From NCBI GenBank assembly GCA_002633005.1, contig NMRA01000061.1:725076-789075 (forward strand): a stretch of 64,000 nucleotides of DNA, written 5' to 3'. Shown here in pieces: positions 36,301 to 48,619 of this stretch. A model generated the notes under the pieces. It ran no database searches. It was not told the DNA's origin and was given only the letters and a program-made list of their open reading frames with translations. How positions within the stretch are numbered: the first letter of the stretch is position 1; the number at the start of each line of letters is the position of its first letter. Origin of the DNA: Phoronis australis (taxonomy: Eukaryota > Phoronida > Phoronidae). Made by a program: the position numbers and the translations under genes.

Positions 36301-38328
36301 CTTGTCTCGTATTGTCTTGCAAAACTGCGTTAGCGATTATTAGCGCAGCACCGTTCTCTGACACGTAGTGTAAATGAATAATAGTCCACTGCAGATCAGC
36401 ATGATCAAATCACAAGTAATGGTCCAATCATGAAGAATCGTAGAGGTAGGCCCAAAATACAAGACACGAGGTATAAAGCACATTGGGTGGCAAAGTATTC
36501 ACTCCACAACACTCTTGACACTGAATCAGCTGTTCGTTTGTCGAATGACTGAGCGCATGCGCGCATTTATAATAAGTGAAAGGAAGATAGGCAGGTATAG
36601 GTTGTTACCATACAAGCTTTTCTTCGTACTTCTTTCAAAAAACATGAATTGGGTCATTTTTTCTGGAAATTCCTTCTCAGGGGGAAGTGAATAACTTTTT
36701 AGTAAAGGTTGAAGGAAGGTACTTTGGTTAGGGATCGTTTAAAACGTATTTTTTCACGAGTTTTCGCGGTCCATGCCATTTTAATGTAGGGTCCTGACAA
36801 CACACGACTCTGAAATTTTTGAAAACGCAACACTTTTTTACGCATATACGTTTTCTGCCCACGAGTACATTTGGTGTACGGCGACGTGGGCAGAGACGCT
36901 CTCAATGCATCAACCAAACATATTAATTTTTGAAAATGCTCTCAAAAGAGGACTTTTTTAAAACACCGCGTTGGAAGTATTCGTCAGTCTGGAAAAGCGA
37001 AATGAACAGATCTGTACACACTGCTCAAAGCACTTTTGTGGACATACGGAAACGCCAACGTCTCCGTTACACGCTGTACAGTATGTGCTTGGCATTTCTG
37101 ATGAAGCGCTCTCATGCTGGATTTTTTTAAGATTGAGCGCTGCTTCAAAAATTGTTGTAGGTTTTCTTACACCTGAGCACAGAATTATTCTGCACCTTGG
37201 TTTATTTTCTATCATTTTTCTTCGACGTCGCAATCGCTTTACCAAAGATTCACGCACATATGCCGTGTAGAGACAACTACCTCTTCACAACGTATTCACA
37301 TCTTCCCGTAAACAAATATTTTACATAATTTGTCAATATGTCGTTGACAGAAAATATTTATTTTTGGAACAACGTGAACGAAGAACTGACATGTGTAAAT
37401 AGCGCAGATTTTAACGTCACCGATACACAAAAAAACGGAATGCGCAAAGCTAGAATTGGTTGTAGCCTCAACAGTGGTTATTCTGTGTTAGATGTCACTG
37501 TCTAAGTTCGTGGAAATCGAAACCATATGATTTCGAAGTTAGAGCCATCAAAGTCCGTGCGTTTAGGGCATACTGTACCGTGAAGTTCGCGTCTGTACTG
37601 CTAGGGTTAATCATATGCAAATAAAAACCCCGGAGTGAGAGCTCTTCGGTGTAACGACTCACTCACTATCCCTTCATCATGGGCACGTGATAAGAGACCG
37701 GTGGCGAATTTTAAAAACGCAAAAAGATGCAGTTCGGCGTAACACAAACAACAAACAATTGAGAGCGAAGACTGTCAACAATAGATGCGTTTACAAAATG
37801 ACTACAGCGTTGTATAGGCCGGGAAGCAACCATTCTAATGCAGCTTGTTAACGTCGCGAGTCAAATTGAAGATTAAATGTAAAGAAAATGTTCACGTTTT
37901 TTATCCAAAACTTGTTGCACTGTCCAAGATTCAATGATAAAACCGCTTGCCCTCAATCTCCGAGTTAGTGGTGTTTCACAACTGCGGTGAACTCATGTAA
38001 CGGAGAAGGTAATTTATTTGATCCTGTGCTAAGACGAATATGCATTGACACGCAAAGTGGCATCAGCCTGACAACCCATTACGCAACTGCTACTCTAGCC
38101 TAAATATAGCAACCGACCAGCTGGTCGGCTGATGGCCGGTCGGCTGATGGCCGGTTGGCTGATGGCCGGTCGGCTGAATGGTCGGCTGAAGTGTCGGCTG
38201 GGGAGTCGCCTTATGAGTCGACACTGCGGCTAATTTTTAGCCCACCGGTTGGCTAATTTGCCGACCGGTCGACCGCCGGTCATCGACCAATTTCCGACCG
38301 GTCGGACAAAAATTCGTGATGTGTGCTG

Positions 38329-39001
38329 GAGATTTGGACAAAAACTGTGACGACCTACCCAACGAGCGAGCTTTAGGCATGCAGTGGAAGATTTCTTCTG
38401 ATCTAGTTGGGTTTGCTATATCCGTGAAAGCAAAATCTCTTACTAGAAGATGTCTCTTGTCGACGATTGCGTCAGCGTATGACCCTCTCGGAATTTTGGC
38501 GCCGTTTGTACTTCCGACCAAGTTGATCCTGCAAGACTTGTGCAAACAGAATGAGTTGCAGTGTCACGACGACATCACAGAACCTCACAAGTCTCGGTGG
38601 TTGAAGTGGCTGTGCGAATTACCCCGGATGGAAGAAGTTTGCTGACGCCGCCATTACGTCCCAGAAGATTCGGTACCATTTTCTGACGCGAGCGCCAGTG
38701 GTTATGGATGTTGTGCGTATTTAAGGTTTGTTAATGCCAGTAACCATGCACATTGCTGTCTCGTTTTAGGAAAGATCAAAGTGGCTCCTTTAAGACGAAT
38801 GACCATTCCTAAGCTGGAGTTGACCGCAGCTGCTGTGTCGCTTCAAATTGGACGAATGGTATGCAAGGAAGCAATGTTACGTACCATACCAATTCAATGG
38901 CTGTACTATATTACCTGTATAGTACCTGTGGCCGATTTCCAGTATTTGTTACTGAACACATACAGCAAATACACGACTTCAGCGACCCTTCACAATGGAA
39001 G
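38329..39001 (+). pseudogene. BEL/Pao pol fragment 2: RT connection and RNase H
   Basis: Continues in phase from 27817. The blocks ERALGMQWKISSDLVGF, SLTRRCLLSTIASAYDPLGI and LAPFVLPTKLILQDLC are typical of the Pao-specific region after the RT. A shift and TGA near 38642 follow. The RNase H-like part then shows FSDASASGYG (first Asp), PLRRMTIPKLELTAA (Glu) and, in another frame, YHTNSMAVLYYL, where family members usually have TDS: the catalytic Asp is replaced by Asn. The end DFSDPSQWKY is cut by A3 at 39003 and resumes at 44049. Confidence 0.9.
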
Positions 39002-39604
39002 TACAGCACACATCACGAATTTTTGTCCGCCCGGTCGGAAATTGGTCGACCACTTGCCGTCGACCGGTCGGCAAATTAGCCGACCGGCAGCCGCCCGCAG
39101 TGCCGACTCACAAGGCGACTCCCCAGCCGACCCTTCAGCCGACCCTTCAGCCGACCCTTCAGCCGACCGGCCATCAGCCGACAAACTGGTCGGCGGCTAT
39201 TTTTAGGCTAGAGTAGCAGTTGCGTAATAGGTTGCCAGGCTGATGCCACTTTGCGTGTCGATGCATATTCGTCTAAGCACAGGGTCAAATAAATAAACCT
39301 AGTTTTACTGTCTCGGTTACATGAGTTCACGTCGGTTGTGTAACACCACTAATTCGAATGTTGAAGGCAAGCGGTACTAGTAAACATTGGATTATGGACA
39401 ATGCAACAAGTTTTGGATGAAAAACATGAATGTTTTCTTTACATTTGAGCTTTAATTTGACTCGTAACGTTAACAAGATGTATTAGTTTGGTTGCTTCCC
39501 GGTCAATACAACGCTGTAGTCATTTTGTAAACGCAGCTATTTTTAACAGTATTCGCCCGCAATTGATTTTGTTTGAGTAACGCCAAACCGCCTCTTTTTG
39601 CATT

Positions 39605-39829
39605 TTTAAGTTAGTCACCGGTCTCCTATCACGCACTCATGATGAAGGATTAGTGAGTGAGTTGTTACACCGCGAAGAGCTCTCACTCCGGGTATTTCAT
39701 TTTCATAGTATTGACTCTTACAGTACAGACGCGAAATTCACGGTCCAGTATGGCCTAAACCCACGGACTTCGATGGCTCTAACTTTGAAATCCTATTATG
39801 GTTACGATTTCCACGAACTAAGAGGGTGA
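39605..39829 (+). pseudogene. Family A coding segment i in A3
   Basis: Open frame with LVTGLLSRTHDEGLVSELLH and KFTVQYGLNPRTSMALTLKS ending FHELRG and TGA. It has no indel relative to A1 over 225 bp. Confidence 0.4.
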
Positions 39830-40711
39830 CATCACGACTGTTGAGGCTGCAGGCAATTGTAGCTTTGCGCATTCCGTTTTCATGTTTGGAATCCGGGCTT
39901 GCAGTTACATGTATACACGTAGTCCCCTAACAGTTGGTCGTTCACGTTGTTCAACGTTGTCAACAACATATTGACAAATTATGCAAAATAAAATAAATGT
40001 GAACGGGAAGATGTGAATACGTGATGAAGAAGTATTCACTACGTGGCATATGTGCGTGAATCTTTGGTAAAGCTATTGCGATGGCAAAAAATGATAGAAA
40101 ATACACGAAGGTGCACTTTTGAGAAGCAAAGCGTCTGGTGATATTGATAGCGTATGATCTGGCCACCCTAGGTAGAATGAGAAGAGGCAACTACAAAATA
40201 AAAATAAAAATAAATAAATCATGCTTGTATATATATCGCCAGACTCCCCCCCTCCCCGAGTTTTGCACATTATAATGAGTCACCACTCGAGATTTGGTTC
40301 CATTTCAGTCCTAAAATCGCAGAATAATTCTTCTGTTCTCAGCTGTAAGAAAAAATACTATTTTTTTGAAACGGTGCTCAGTCTTAAAAAGTTTCCAGCA
40401 TGAAATGAAATGCCAAGTACACGCAGCGTTGTAAGACAGAGACGTTGGCGTTTCCGTATGTCCACAAAAGGGTTTTGAGCACTGTGTACAAATTTGTTCT
40501 TTTCGCTTTTCTACACTGACGACTATGGTCAACTTGGTGTTTTAAAAAAGTACACTTTTGAGGGCATTTTATAAATAAATGTTTGGTTGATGAATTCAGC
40601 GAGTCGATGTCTACGGCAGAAAACGGTATCTGCGTAAAGAAAGAGTTGCGTTTTCAAACATTCAGAGCATGAGCTCAAGGACTACCTCAGACTGGTATTC
40701 TTGTCCAATGA

Positions 40712-41069
40712 ATATATAGCTCTTGGAAAACTGTTACCCCGAAGAAATGTGCAAAATACGAACGTCATTTACGGAAGGTTGTACTAAAAGTGATTCGTTG
40801 CAGTGGAGCTGCTACGGGATAGTAAAAACACTGTGCTGTACAATAGTCAGCTGAATGGAAAGCTGAAGCGAAAACATCCAGAACACACATTTTCTATTCA
40901 GGGATTGAAATCTCTTTAGAATCAAAAACAATTGGCAACCAAGATTCATTGTGTCAGAAAACTTATCACGCCAGGAGAGAGAGTTGTTGTCAAGCCCGGA
41001 GGCTACGTGATCACCCATTATTCAATGGTGACAATCCAGTGTGTACCTATACATTGGCATCTGTTATAA
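40712..41069 (+). pseudogene. Family A coding segment ii in A3
   Basis: Corresponds to A1 1385-1780. It has an extra base near the SGA block, then NGKLKRKHPEHTFSIQGLKS, a TAG, and an unbroken run ATKIHCVRKLITPGE with VVKPGGYVITHYSMVTIQ. The last part is out of frame in A1/A2, so A3 and A5 keep the older state there. Confidence 0.4.
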
Positions 41070-42787
41070 AACGTGGATTAGACGAAAGAAATTCAACCGC
41101 ATTTCCAAGATAATAGGTCTGTTGTCGGCGAGAGGTTGAACATATAGCCCTTGTTTATATGTATACATGTAGTACGGATATTATTACTTTGAACGATCCA
41201 TGCTTGGGGATGGTGACGGGGTGTTCTGGAGTGAAGTTTACTGACACGGTAAGTTTTTGTACCTGACTTATTAAATTTTCAGTTCGGTCGTATTTTATTT
41301 TGATCCTGAAGTGAAGAATTTTTGGTCTTCACTTGATAAATTATAGGTGCTGATGTGATAATTTTTCAGCCTTGACGTTTTGAATTTTGGTCTTTATTTG
41401 CTCTGTAGTCTTATGTGTGAAAACAATCTCAATGTATTGGATTGTTTTAATTCCTGCATAAGTAAAATTTCTGGTTTTGAGATATTTGTTTTTAGTCCTG
41501 GAGAGCTTCACATGTTTTGCTTGGTTTTAATCTTGCATAGAAAAGATATGTCGTTAAATGTTTCAAATTAGGCATCCCATAAATGTGGGAGAGCAGCTTG
41601 TGTAGCATCGTACTATGTAACTTCTTATATAAATCTAGGTGTTCGTGATTGAGTAATACTATGAAAAATGAGTAGTTGAGGCTTCTTTTGAAATACTGTA
41701 TCATTTGTATATGCCTGGTGTAGTTGGCTCAGTGTGATACTATGTAAGCTTTATTATCCTCTATGGCTTAACAACTATATGTCTTCCTTCATGCCTGTAA
41801 TAGAGGTACCCCCAGAATCAACAAGTACGTGTATTTTTTATTCTAATGAGGCGTGCTTTGAATGTACAGTAAGCAACCATACATTTACAGGGGTTCATAA
41901 CAAACGGATTCATTAAACCCAGTAAATATCTTTGCAACTGCCGATCTGCATATTAGACATTCATATTGCATCATACCTCATCAGAGTAAAACTTGTTATC
42001 AATCATAGTAGAAAAAAAAAATTTATCATTGCCACAAGACGTTAGCAAACGCAGTCAGTGTCTGTAACTGTTGTGTCTACATTGCTGATGAACTTAAGTC
42101 GGTCTATTTCCATTTTTATATCACTGATTCATGCCAAAGGTTTGAAATTTAGTTTTGACTTGCCCTGGTGATCACTAGAATCTGAGGCAATAAACTTATA
42201 GAAGTTGTTTTTTAACCAGTATAATATAGCTGAAAATTGTGTGCGTTTTCGTTTGCGAGAGTGTTCTTTTTGAATCAATGGGTTAATCATTCTTACGCTC
42301 TACATGAAAACACAGATTACTTTTTTAGGATTACATGTACCAGGTTACCACAAAAATATTATTTTCAAAGTTTTACCCCTTGAAGTATACGCAAAACACC
42401 AAGTATTGTGTTCTTACGCCAAAGGGCTCGGAAGGCTCTAGCCTTTGTGCGAAGCTGATTACTAAATTAAATATACAAATTTGTGCTATTGTCGGTAAAA
42501 ACTGACCGAATAAAATCTTCCTAGATTAATTTAAACTATTTACCAGCGTTGCAAAAATGTTTTTTACAATTATTCTGCTGCTAAAGTTATGGTGTGATCT
42601 TATGCGTCGACTTTCGACCCAATGAAATATTGCGTCACCTTTTAGCCAGTTTCTTTTTCCCAGATTCTTCAATCAAACGTTCTCCAAAGAGGTTGCGTAA
42701 ACGTCACAACAAATGATCGGAATTGTTTTCACTTCATTATATGTTTTTGGAATTTTGACATCAGTGAACCGAATTTTTTAACATATT

Positions 42788-43018
42788 TTGCTAAGATGTT
42801 GTCATCATCTAATGGAAGATGTTGAAAACATTTTGGAAGTGGCACGTGTCACGAATGAACTTTTTTCTACAGTAAACGACGGCATACGTTTCTTCGTTAA
42901 AGAAGGCAGAGAATTACGCAGGAAGATGACGTCGGGTGTTTTTCGCTTAAACGGCCGTAACGGGCAACTTGAATGCCAATTGACTTTTAGATTTTGCAAG
43001 CACACCCGCCGGTCTTGA
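42788..43018 (+). pseudogene. Family A coding segment iii in A3
   Basis: 76 codons, with DVENILEVARVTNELF, GIRFFVKEGRELRRKM and GVFRLNGRNGQLECQLTF, ending at TGA where A4 reads on. It is the clearest version of this block and shows that the element once carried a long basic-to-neutral reading frame here. Confidence 0.45.
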
Positions 43019-44048
43019 GCTGATGTTGATACAAGCTTTTCGACGAGGTGACAAGTGTAACTATCTGGGCTGTGTGAAGTTTCGAGGTCTGTTTGATCTC
43101 AATAAGCAGTGGCACCTTGGTGTATTTTGAAAATAGTCTTTATTCAACTAGCTGGCTAGATAGGAATGCTCTAGTTTCGAAAAGATTTTTTTACAGCGAA
43201 AGTGACAAAAATTTCAGAATGATGATGGTTGTCACTATAAACCGATCACAGTCTTCCGTTTTCATGCGCCCATGATTTAATATCGGCGCTATGTTCAAAC
43301 CATTGTTTATGTTGTTCCTAAAATAAACTTGGGTTCTATTGTTGTACCAACATATTAAGAAATTATACAGAAATAAGCAATAATTATCTGTGGTAAATTG
43401 CAATATACATCGTGATGAAGTGATGATCAAGAGCAATAACGGATGAGCGCAATTGTGTGATGCTTGTTGAGCATTCCGCTGCATGAAAACACTTGAGGTA
43501 GTAAAATATCCAGTGTTGTATTCTGATTTTTATGCAAATTTACTGTAAAATTTCAAAGTTCGTGCTTGTTTTTATGCACAAAGTACTGTATAAAAAGTCT
43601 AATTTCTAAAGTTAGAAATTATGATTCCGCAATCTCACGTAACGTTTGATTTTACCACGCCGTCATTAATTCAACATAAAGTTTGAGCCTGGTGTAATGT
43701 CACGCACTTCGTATTTGTGGGTTGATTCGATTTTACCTCCTTTCAATAGTGATAAACCGATGTCAAGACCGGAGATGCCACTGGTGAACGAACAGCGAAC
43801 AGTTAAATGTTTGTTTGGCCAAAGTTCACCCGATAAGTCATAAAATGGTTATTGCCGACCAAGGACACGCTTAGTCCAAATTGGGCGTCTACGCTAGGCC
43901 ACCACTTAGCCGACCCAGGTGCCGACCACAGAGGCGACTCAGCAGACGGCTCCTAGCCGACCGTTGTTGGTCGGCTGCTGGTCGGCTAGACGACCGGTCG
44001 ACGGCCAATTTCCGACCGGGCGGACAAAAATTCGTGATATGTGCTATA

Positions 44049-45704
44049 TGTTAACAGTGAGAGTAATCCTGCGAATTGTGCATGTCGTTGACTGGACGTT
44101 CAGAAGTTTCTTACTTTCGACGAAACGGTTCATGGGGTTCGATTGTGCAACCAGTCGAGATTCCTGCTCCTAATGATCCCTGCAGCGGGGCCGCTGTTCA
44201 GTCGAGCACAGTGACTTTGACGGAGTTTTCTGATGGTTTTGCATAACTGATATCCCACTAATCGATTTGGACGGCTCTGAGGAAGGCTGACGTTGTGTTC
44301 CAAAGATTGAAATCGTTGTTGTAACATTGTATTCTTCAACAAGGTGTCCAAGACAACGGCGAGGTTTAGGTATCGTCACCCTTTAATGTTGAAGAAATGG
44401 GTCAAGCAAAGGTTTCTATTTTGAAGTTTACCCAGCGTCAGCATTTTCACGACGATTTGGTAAGATTTCCTGATGCTAGACGCAACAAGAAATCAACGCC
44501 ACTCATTCGTCTTGATCCGTTTATCCAGGATGGCTTGATTCGTGCAGGCGGGCGATTGAGAAAATCTCAACCCAACGAGGATATGAAACATCCCGTAATT
44601 CTGCCCCGTAAGAGCCACGCGACCACTTTGTTGATTCGACACAACCATGAGCGTTTAAGACACGCTGGCCGAAACCACGTTCTGCCTTCGCTGAGGGAGA
44701 AATATTGGGCTGTGTCCGCCAACGCCGCTGTTCGCATCGTTTTAAACAGATGCGTAGGGTACCGACGTCTTCTTGGTCAGTATTGTGAACAGAAGATCGC
44801 CGACCTGGCAGAAAAGCGTACTGTAGAACAGTCACCGTTTACCTACACTGGCACAGACATATTTGGACCGTTCCATGTGAAAGAGGGCCGAACTGTTCAC
44901 AAGCGTTATGGTGTAATGTTTACCTGTCGTTCTAGCCGGGCCATTTATTTGGAGATGGTGGACATTTGCATCAACGCCTTGTGTAGATTTTTGGCTCGTC
45001 GTGGTCCTGTGAGAACCATATTTTCTGACAATGGAACAAATTTCGTGGGCGCAGAGAGGGAGTTACCAGCTGCTGTGAGCGAAATGGACCAAGATAGTAT
45101 TCAACGCTACTTACTTTCTGAAATCACAGATTGGTTGTTCAATACACCGGCTGCAAGTAATTTTGGCGGTGTGTGGGAGCGTCAGATCAGGACTGTACGC
45201 ACGGTTTTATCGTCAACACTCACAGCATGTGACCGTTTGAGCGACGACGTGTGCCGGACACTACTTTGTGAAGCAGAAGCTATCGTCAACTCACGCCCTT
45301 TGACAACGCTGTCTGATGACCCTGGAGATCTACAACCGCTCACCCCGAACCATATTTTGACAATGAAGAGCAAGATTGTTGTTCCCCCCTCCAGGAAACT
45401 TTCAGAGGCCGAACGTTTATATGAGAAAGAGATGGCGAACTTGTTTTGGACCAGGTGGAGGAAGGGATTTCTAGTCACGCTTCAAACGTGTTCAACAAGT
45501 GGCTAGAAACCAAATGGGATATCGAGGTTAATGATGTTGTCATCATCAAGGACTAGAGTATGTCGAGAAATAGCTGGCCCATGGGACGAGCCGTGGACGT
45601 ATTCAAGGATGCCAACGGTCTTGTTCGAAGCTGCTATTTGAAAACTAGTGCGACAACCCTCCATCGCCCGGTCAATAAATCGGTTCTGCTCGTTCCTAAT
45701 GGCA
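44049..45704 (+). pseudogene. BEL/Pao pol fragment 3: integrase and C-terminal domain
   Basis: Continues from 39001 with VNSESNPANCACR, then a TGA and frameshifts before the long frame 44397-45506. That frame holds the H2C2-like zinc region (HNHERLRHAGRNHV, then RCVGYRRLLG, where the second Cys is Tyr). The integrase core has all three acidic residues: YTGTDIFGPF, TIFSDNGTNFVG and GGVWERQIR. The region LTTLSDDPGDLQPLTPNHIL is typical of Pao integrases. After a shift near 45475 the C-terminal domain follows (KWLETKWDIEVNDVVIIKD, stop, then SWPMGRAVDVF and LHRPVNKSVLLV). The element is inactive. Confidence 0.93.
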
Positions 45705-45810
45705 CTTAGTGAATATTTACAATCTTGTCAATAATTTGATTATTGTGTTTATTTCTCATGACTATCTGCAGTGATGTTTGTTAAAGTGAATCTCGATTTA
45801 CCTCGTTTCC

Positions 45811-45818
45811 GGGGGGAG
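45811..45818 (+). promoter_or_regulatory. Polypurine tract of the BEL/Pao element
   Basis: GGGGGGAG directly precedes the TG that opens the 3' LTR and lies about 105 bp after the last pol codons. This is the usual position of the plus-strand primer. Confidence 0.75.
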
Positions 45819-46116
45819 TGTTACTGCAGATTATATACTGTTTCATTTTGTATTCTTATTCTCAAGGTAAGTTCGTAAATTTGCGAACATGTAGCTGTAA
45901 CAAGGCTTGGCTTTGGCAGAAAAACAACACGTTCCCATTGCAACCACAAGGTGGTGCACGCAAAAAATAATGTGGTTATGAAGGTTGGGGCATCAACCCC
46001 TACCATCATGCAAACAGTCGAAGAAATCCGTGACATAGCCTCATCACTTTTGCCTGGTCTATTCATGGACGTGCTCTAAAGTACTATAAACACAAGTTCT
46101 GCATAATGCCAACATA
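45819..46116 (+). repeat. 3' LTR of the BEL/Pao element, left part, cut by A5
   Basis: Begins TGTTACTGCAG after the polypurine tract and runs to TA at 46115-46116, where A5 is inserted. The remainder follows at 55009. No matching 5' LTR exists left of the RT fragment, so the LTR length and its end cannot be confirmed here. Confidence 0.7.
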
Positions 46117-47872
46117 GAGCACACATCACGAATTTTTGTCCGCCCGGTCGGAAATTGGTCGACGACCGGCCGTGGACCGGTCGTCTAGCCGACCAGCAGC
46201 CGACCAACAACGGTCGGCTAGGAGCCGTCTGCAGAGTCGCCTCTGTGGTCGGCTCTTGGGTCGGCTAAGTGGTCGCCTAGCATAGACGACCACTTCGGAT
46301 TGAGCGTGTCCTTGGTCGGCAATTACCATTTTATGACTTAGCGGGTGAACTTTGGCCAAACAAACATTTAACTGTTCGCTGTTCGTTCACCAGTGGCATC
46401 TCCGGTCTTGACATCGGTTTATCAACTTTTGTTACACTATTGAATGGAGGTAAAATCGAATCAACCTACAAATACGAAGTGCGTGACATTACACCAGCCT
46501 CAAAATTTATGTTGAATTTATGACGGCGTGGTAAAATCAAACGTTAAGTGAGATCGCGGAAGCATAATTTCTAACTTAAGAAATTATACTTTTCTTCAGT
46601 ACTCTAGGCATAAAAACGAGCACGAACTTTGAAATCATAACGCGGAGTTGCCGTGAGGACTCGATTGGGACCTCAGGGGTCTCACGCTCCACCGGCTAAT
46701 TTGAAAAGGCTTTGTCCAGTCACGCGTTGTGGGTCATAAATCGAGATAATGATACCAACAGCTGACGCGACAAGCAGAACTACTTTCTTTTACTTCATTT
46801 GTGCACTAACTGGAAAAATTTAGAATTAGACTTTTAAACACTATCCGATCGTCAACTTTTTTCGGGAGACTTAAATCTCAATGTAGTTTGCGTAAAGACG
46901 ATGTGTATTTTTGGAGGTGCATTGACGATGATCAACGTTAAAACGGAGAGCAAATAAGTGCGTAATTGATCATCCAATCGGTACTTGGTTTTGCGAGAAA
47001 GGGACGACCTTGCCGAAATTGAATAACGGAAAACCTTGAGAATCATTATAAGCGAGAAAGGGAAAACAAATATTTTCTGACGTTTAGGCTCCTTAACTTT
47101 GAGTAAACGAAACGTCGCAAATATGTTCCGTCTTCTCTTGCGTGCTCATAATCAGATTCCTATAACTAGTGTTATGGCCAAAAACCGAGTTAGGAAACAT
47201 CTAGACTAAAATCTTGATGGTATCTTATTTTGCCAGCGACCATACACGGTATAAAAATGAATGAATAGCTGAATTAGGCAAAACTTGACCTGCTGGAATT
47301 CTCGTCAAAGAACGCATAAATATCACCATCATCTTCATGTCAAAATTGCCAACTAAAACTCGAGGGGGAGGGCACGAACCTTACATCCTGGTACGTGTTT
47401 TTGTTAACGAACTTCAAAAAATAGAACATGGTAGAGTGTTTGAAAGAGCCAAAACCCATCCAAGTCGAAGTGGCCATAACGGAGCGATATGGAGATTTAA
47501 AACGACGTGATTATCCATTTTTTTCAGTTGCTGTGTACTTAAATTAACTGGCACAGAAAAAAATGACTTAGGCCTACAGTACGATTTTCTGAAACGTACC
47601 TCAGCGAAATCGTCAAAGAAAAAAGCGCCACTTGCCACCTAAAACGGACAAAAACAACCAAAGCGCGCAACGCGTCGCTTACCTGAAAAAGTAACTCTTT
47701 CACTTGTTGTTTGTGGTTAAACATGTGATGTGTACCCATATTTTTGGTCGTGGCACCCTACAACGGGCTACTACTTCAAATGACACGTATATATTGTCGA
47801 TGTCAAAATTTAACTGCCCCACCGGTTCCCAGGGTTTCATGTTTTGTAATTTAAAATGATTGCATAAACTTA

Positions 47873-48619
47873 GGAATAAATGCGAATTACAGGCACTGCG
47901 TTCACAAAGAGTAAGAAAACAAAAACCCAGCGGCATACGATCACCTCGCTTTAACAATGCATTGTGCGCATTCCACATAACTAGTAGGCCACTCTTCAGA
48001 TTAGTGCTTGGGCAATGAAAATAAGTGTAAGATTTCGGAATAGTGTAATATATATTGTACATGAGAATTTCAAACGTTAACATGACTAATTGTTCATACT
48101 ATGGGAAAAGCAATAAGGGACACAGGCACTAGCGATGATTAACTCTTCAGTAAAAATATTACACTTCACAGGATGAGCAAAACATGCACTAAGCACTGTT
48201 GAGATAACCAACCGAAATCTTTTAAACTAACAATTATAAACTCTGCAATTTAAACAATACACTTTATACAATGAACATGTAACAAATATACACACCCAAA
48301 TAGTGTTACATGCAGTCCCCGATGAGATCATCCATAAGTATGAATCACTCCATGTAAACAATAATTCACATGGTGAGCAAAATATTTAAAGTGGGACTTA
48401 ACTACAACATAGGAACCTTCAAAATTTGTGTCATAGCAGTACAAGGATCTACTACTTGACAAAACACCATAAGTGATATAACTGCTGAGATCACTACCTT
48501 CACGAGGAAAAGTTATCAATATAATAATATGAAACATGGGTTTGAGCAAAGTACTGGTAGGTGCACAACACTGCTATTTCTGGTGGAACCAGTCACTGAA
48601 AACCGCAATAAATTGCACA
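47873..48619 (+). repeat. Repeat family B, copy 2 (unsplit)
   Basis: Aligns to 4769-5060 and then directly to 26221-26680. It provides the empty sites for A1 (TA at 47871-47872) and for element C (48159/48160). It lies inside E. Confidence 0.85.

Larger units (their letters stand above)
29425..36805. other. Foreign insert in A4 with candidate exons
   Basis: About 7.4 kb without similarity to family A. No inverted termini were found at its edges, so it may be a replacement rather than a clean insertion. Candidate exons (listed separately) lie at 30131, 32350, 35344 (+ strand) and 36300 (minus). The spans 30191-32345 and 32508-35340 are AT-rich with no other supported feature, apart from G/C-run patches at 30510-30725 that resemble short GGCGAATCT-type elements. 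Confidence 0.5.
27818..38328 (-). mobile_element. Family A copy A4, inverted, with about 7.4 kb of internal foreign DNA
   Basis: The left edge starts CAGCATACATCACGAATTTT at 27818 after TA. The right edge ends TTCGTGATGTGTGCTG at 38328, followed by GA, a decayed TA. Removing it keeps the pol frame of the host retroelement in phase. A-like sequence covers 27818 to about 29425 and about 36805 to 38328. The stretch equivalent to A1 1330-3090 is missing and replaced by unrelated DNA. It is the most diverged copy seen, with many point changes and small indels. Confidence 0.9.
39004..44046 (+). mobile_element. Family A copy A3 (5,043 bp)
   Basis: Starts CAGCACACATCACGAATTTT after TA (39002-39003) and ends ATTCGTGATATGTGCTA before TA (44047-44048). 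It shows roughly 5-10 percent divergence from A1/A2 with many small indels. It lacks the 23 bp duplication and has three CTTCAGCCGACC units near the left end, where A2 has two. It lies between RNase H and integrase sequence of the retroelement. Confidence 0.92.

Noticed and set aside
38781-39206. 141-codon frame ending in Ser/Ala/Asp/Pro repeats
   Set aside because: It fuses the end of the retroelement RNase H region to the GCCGAC array of A3; the repeat tail is not a protein domain.
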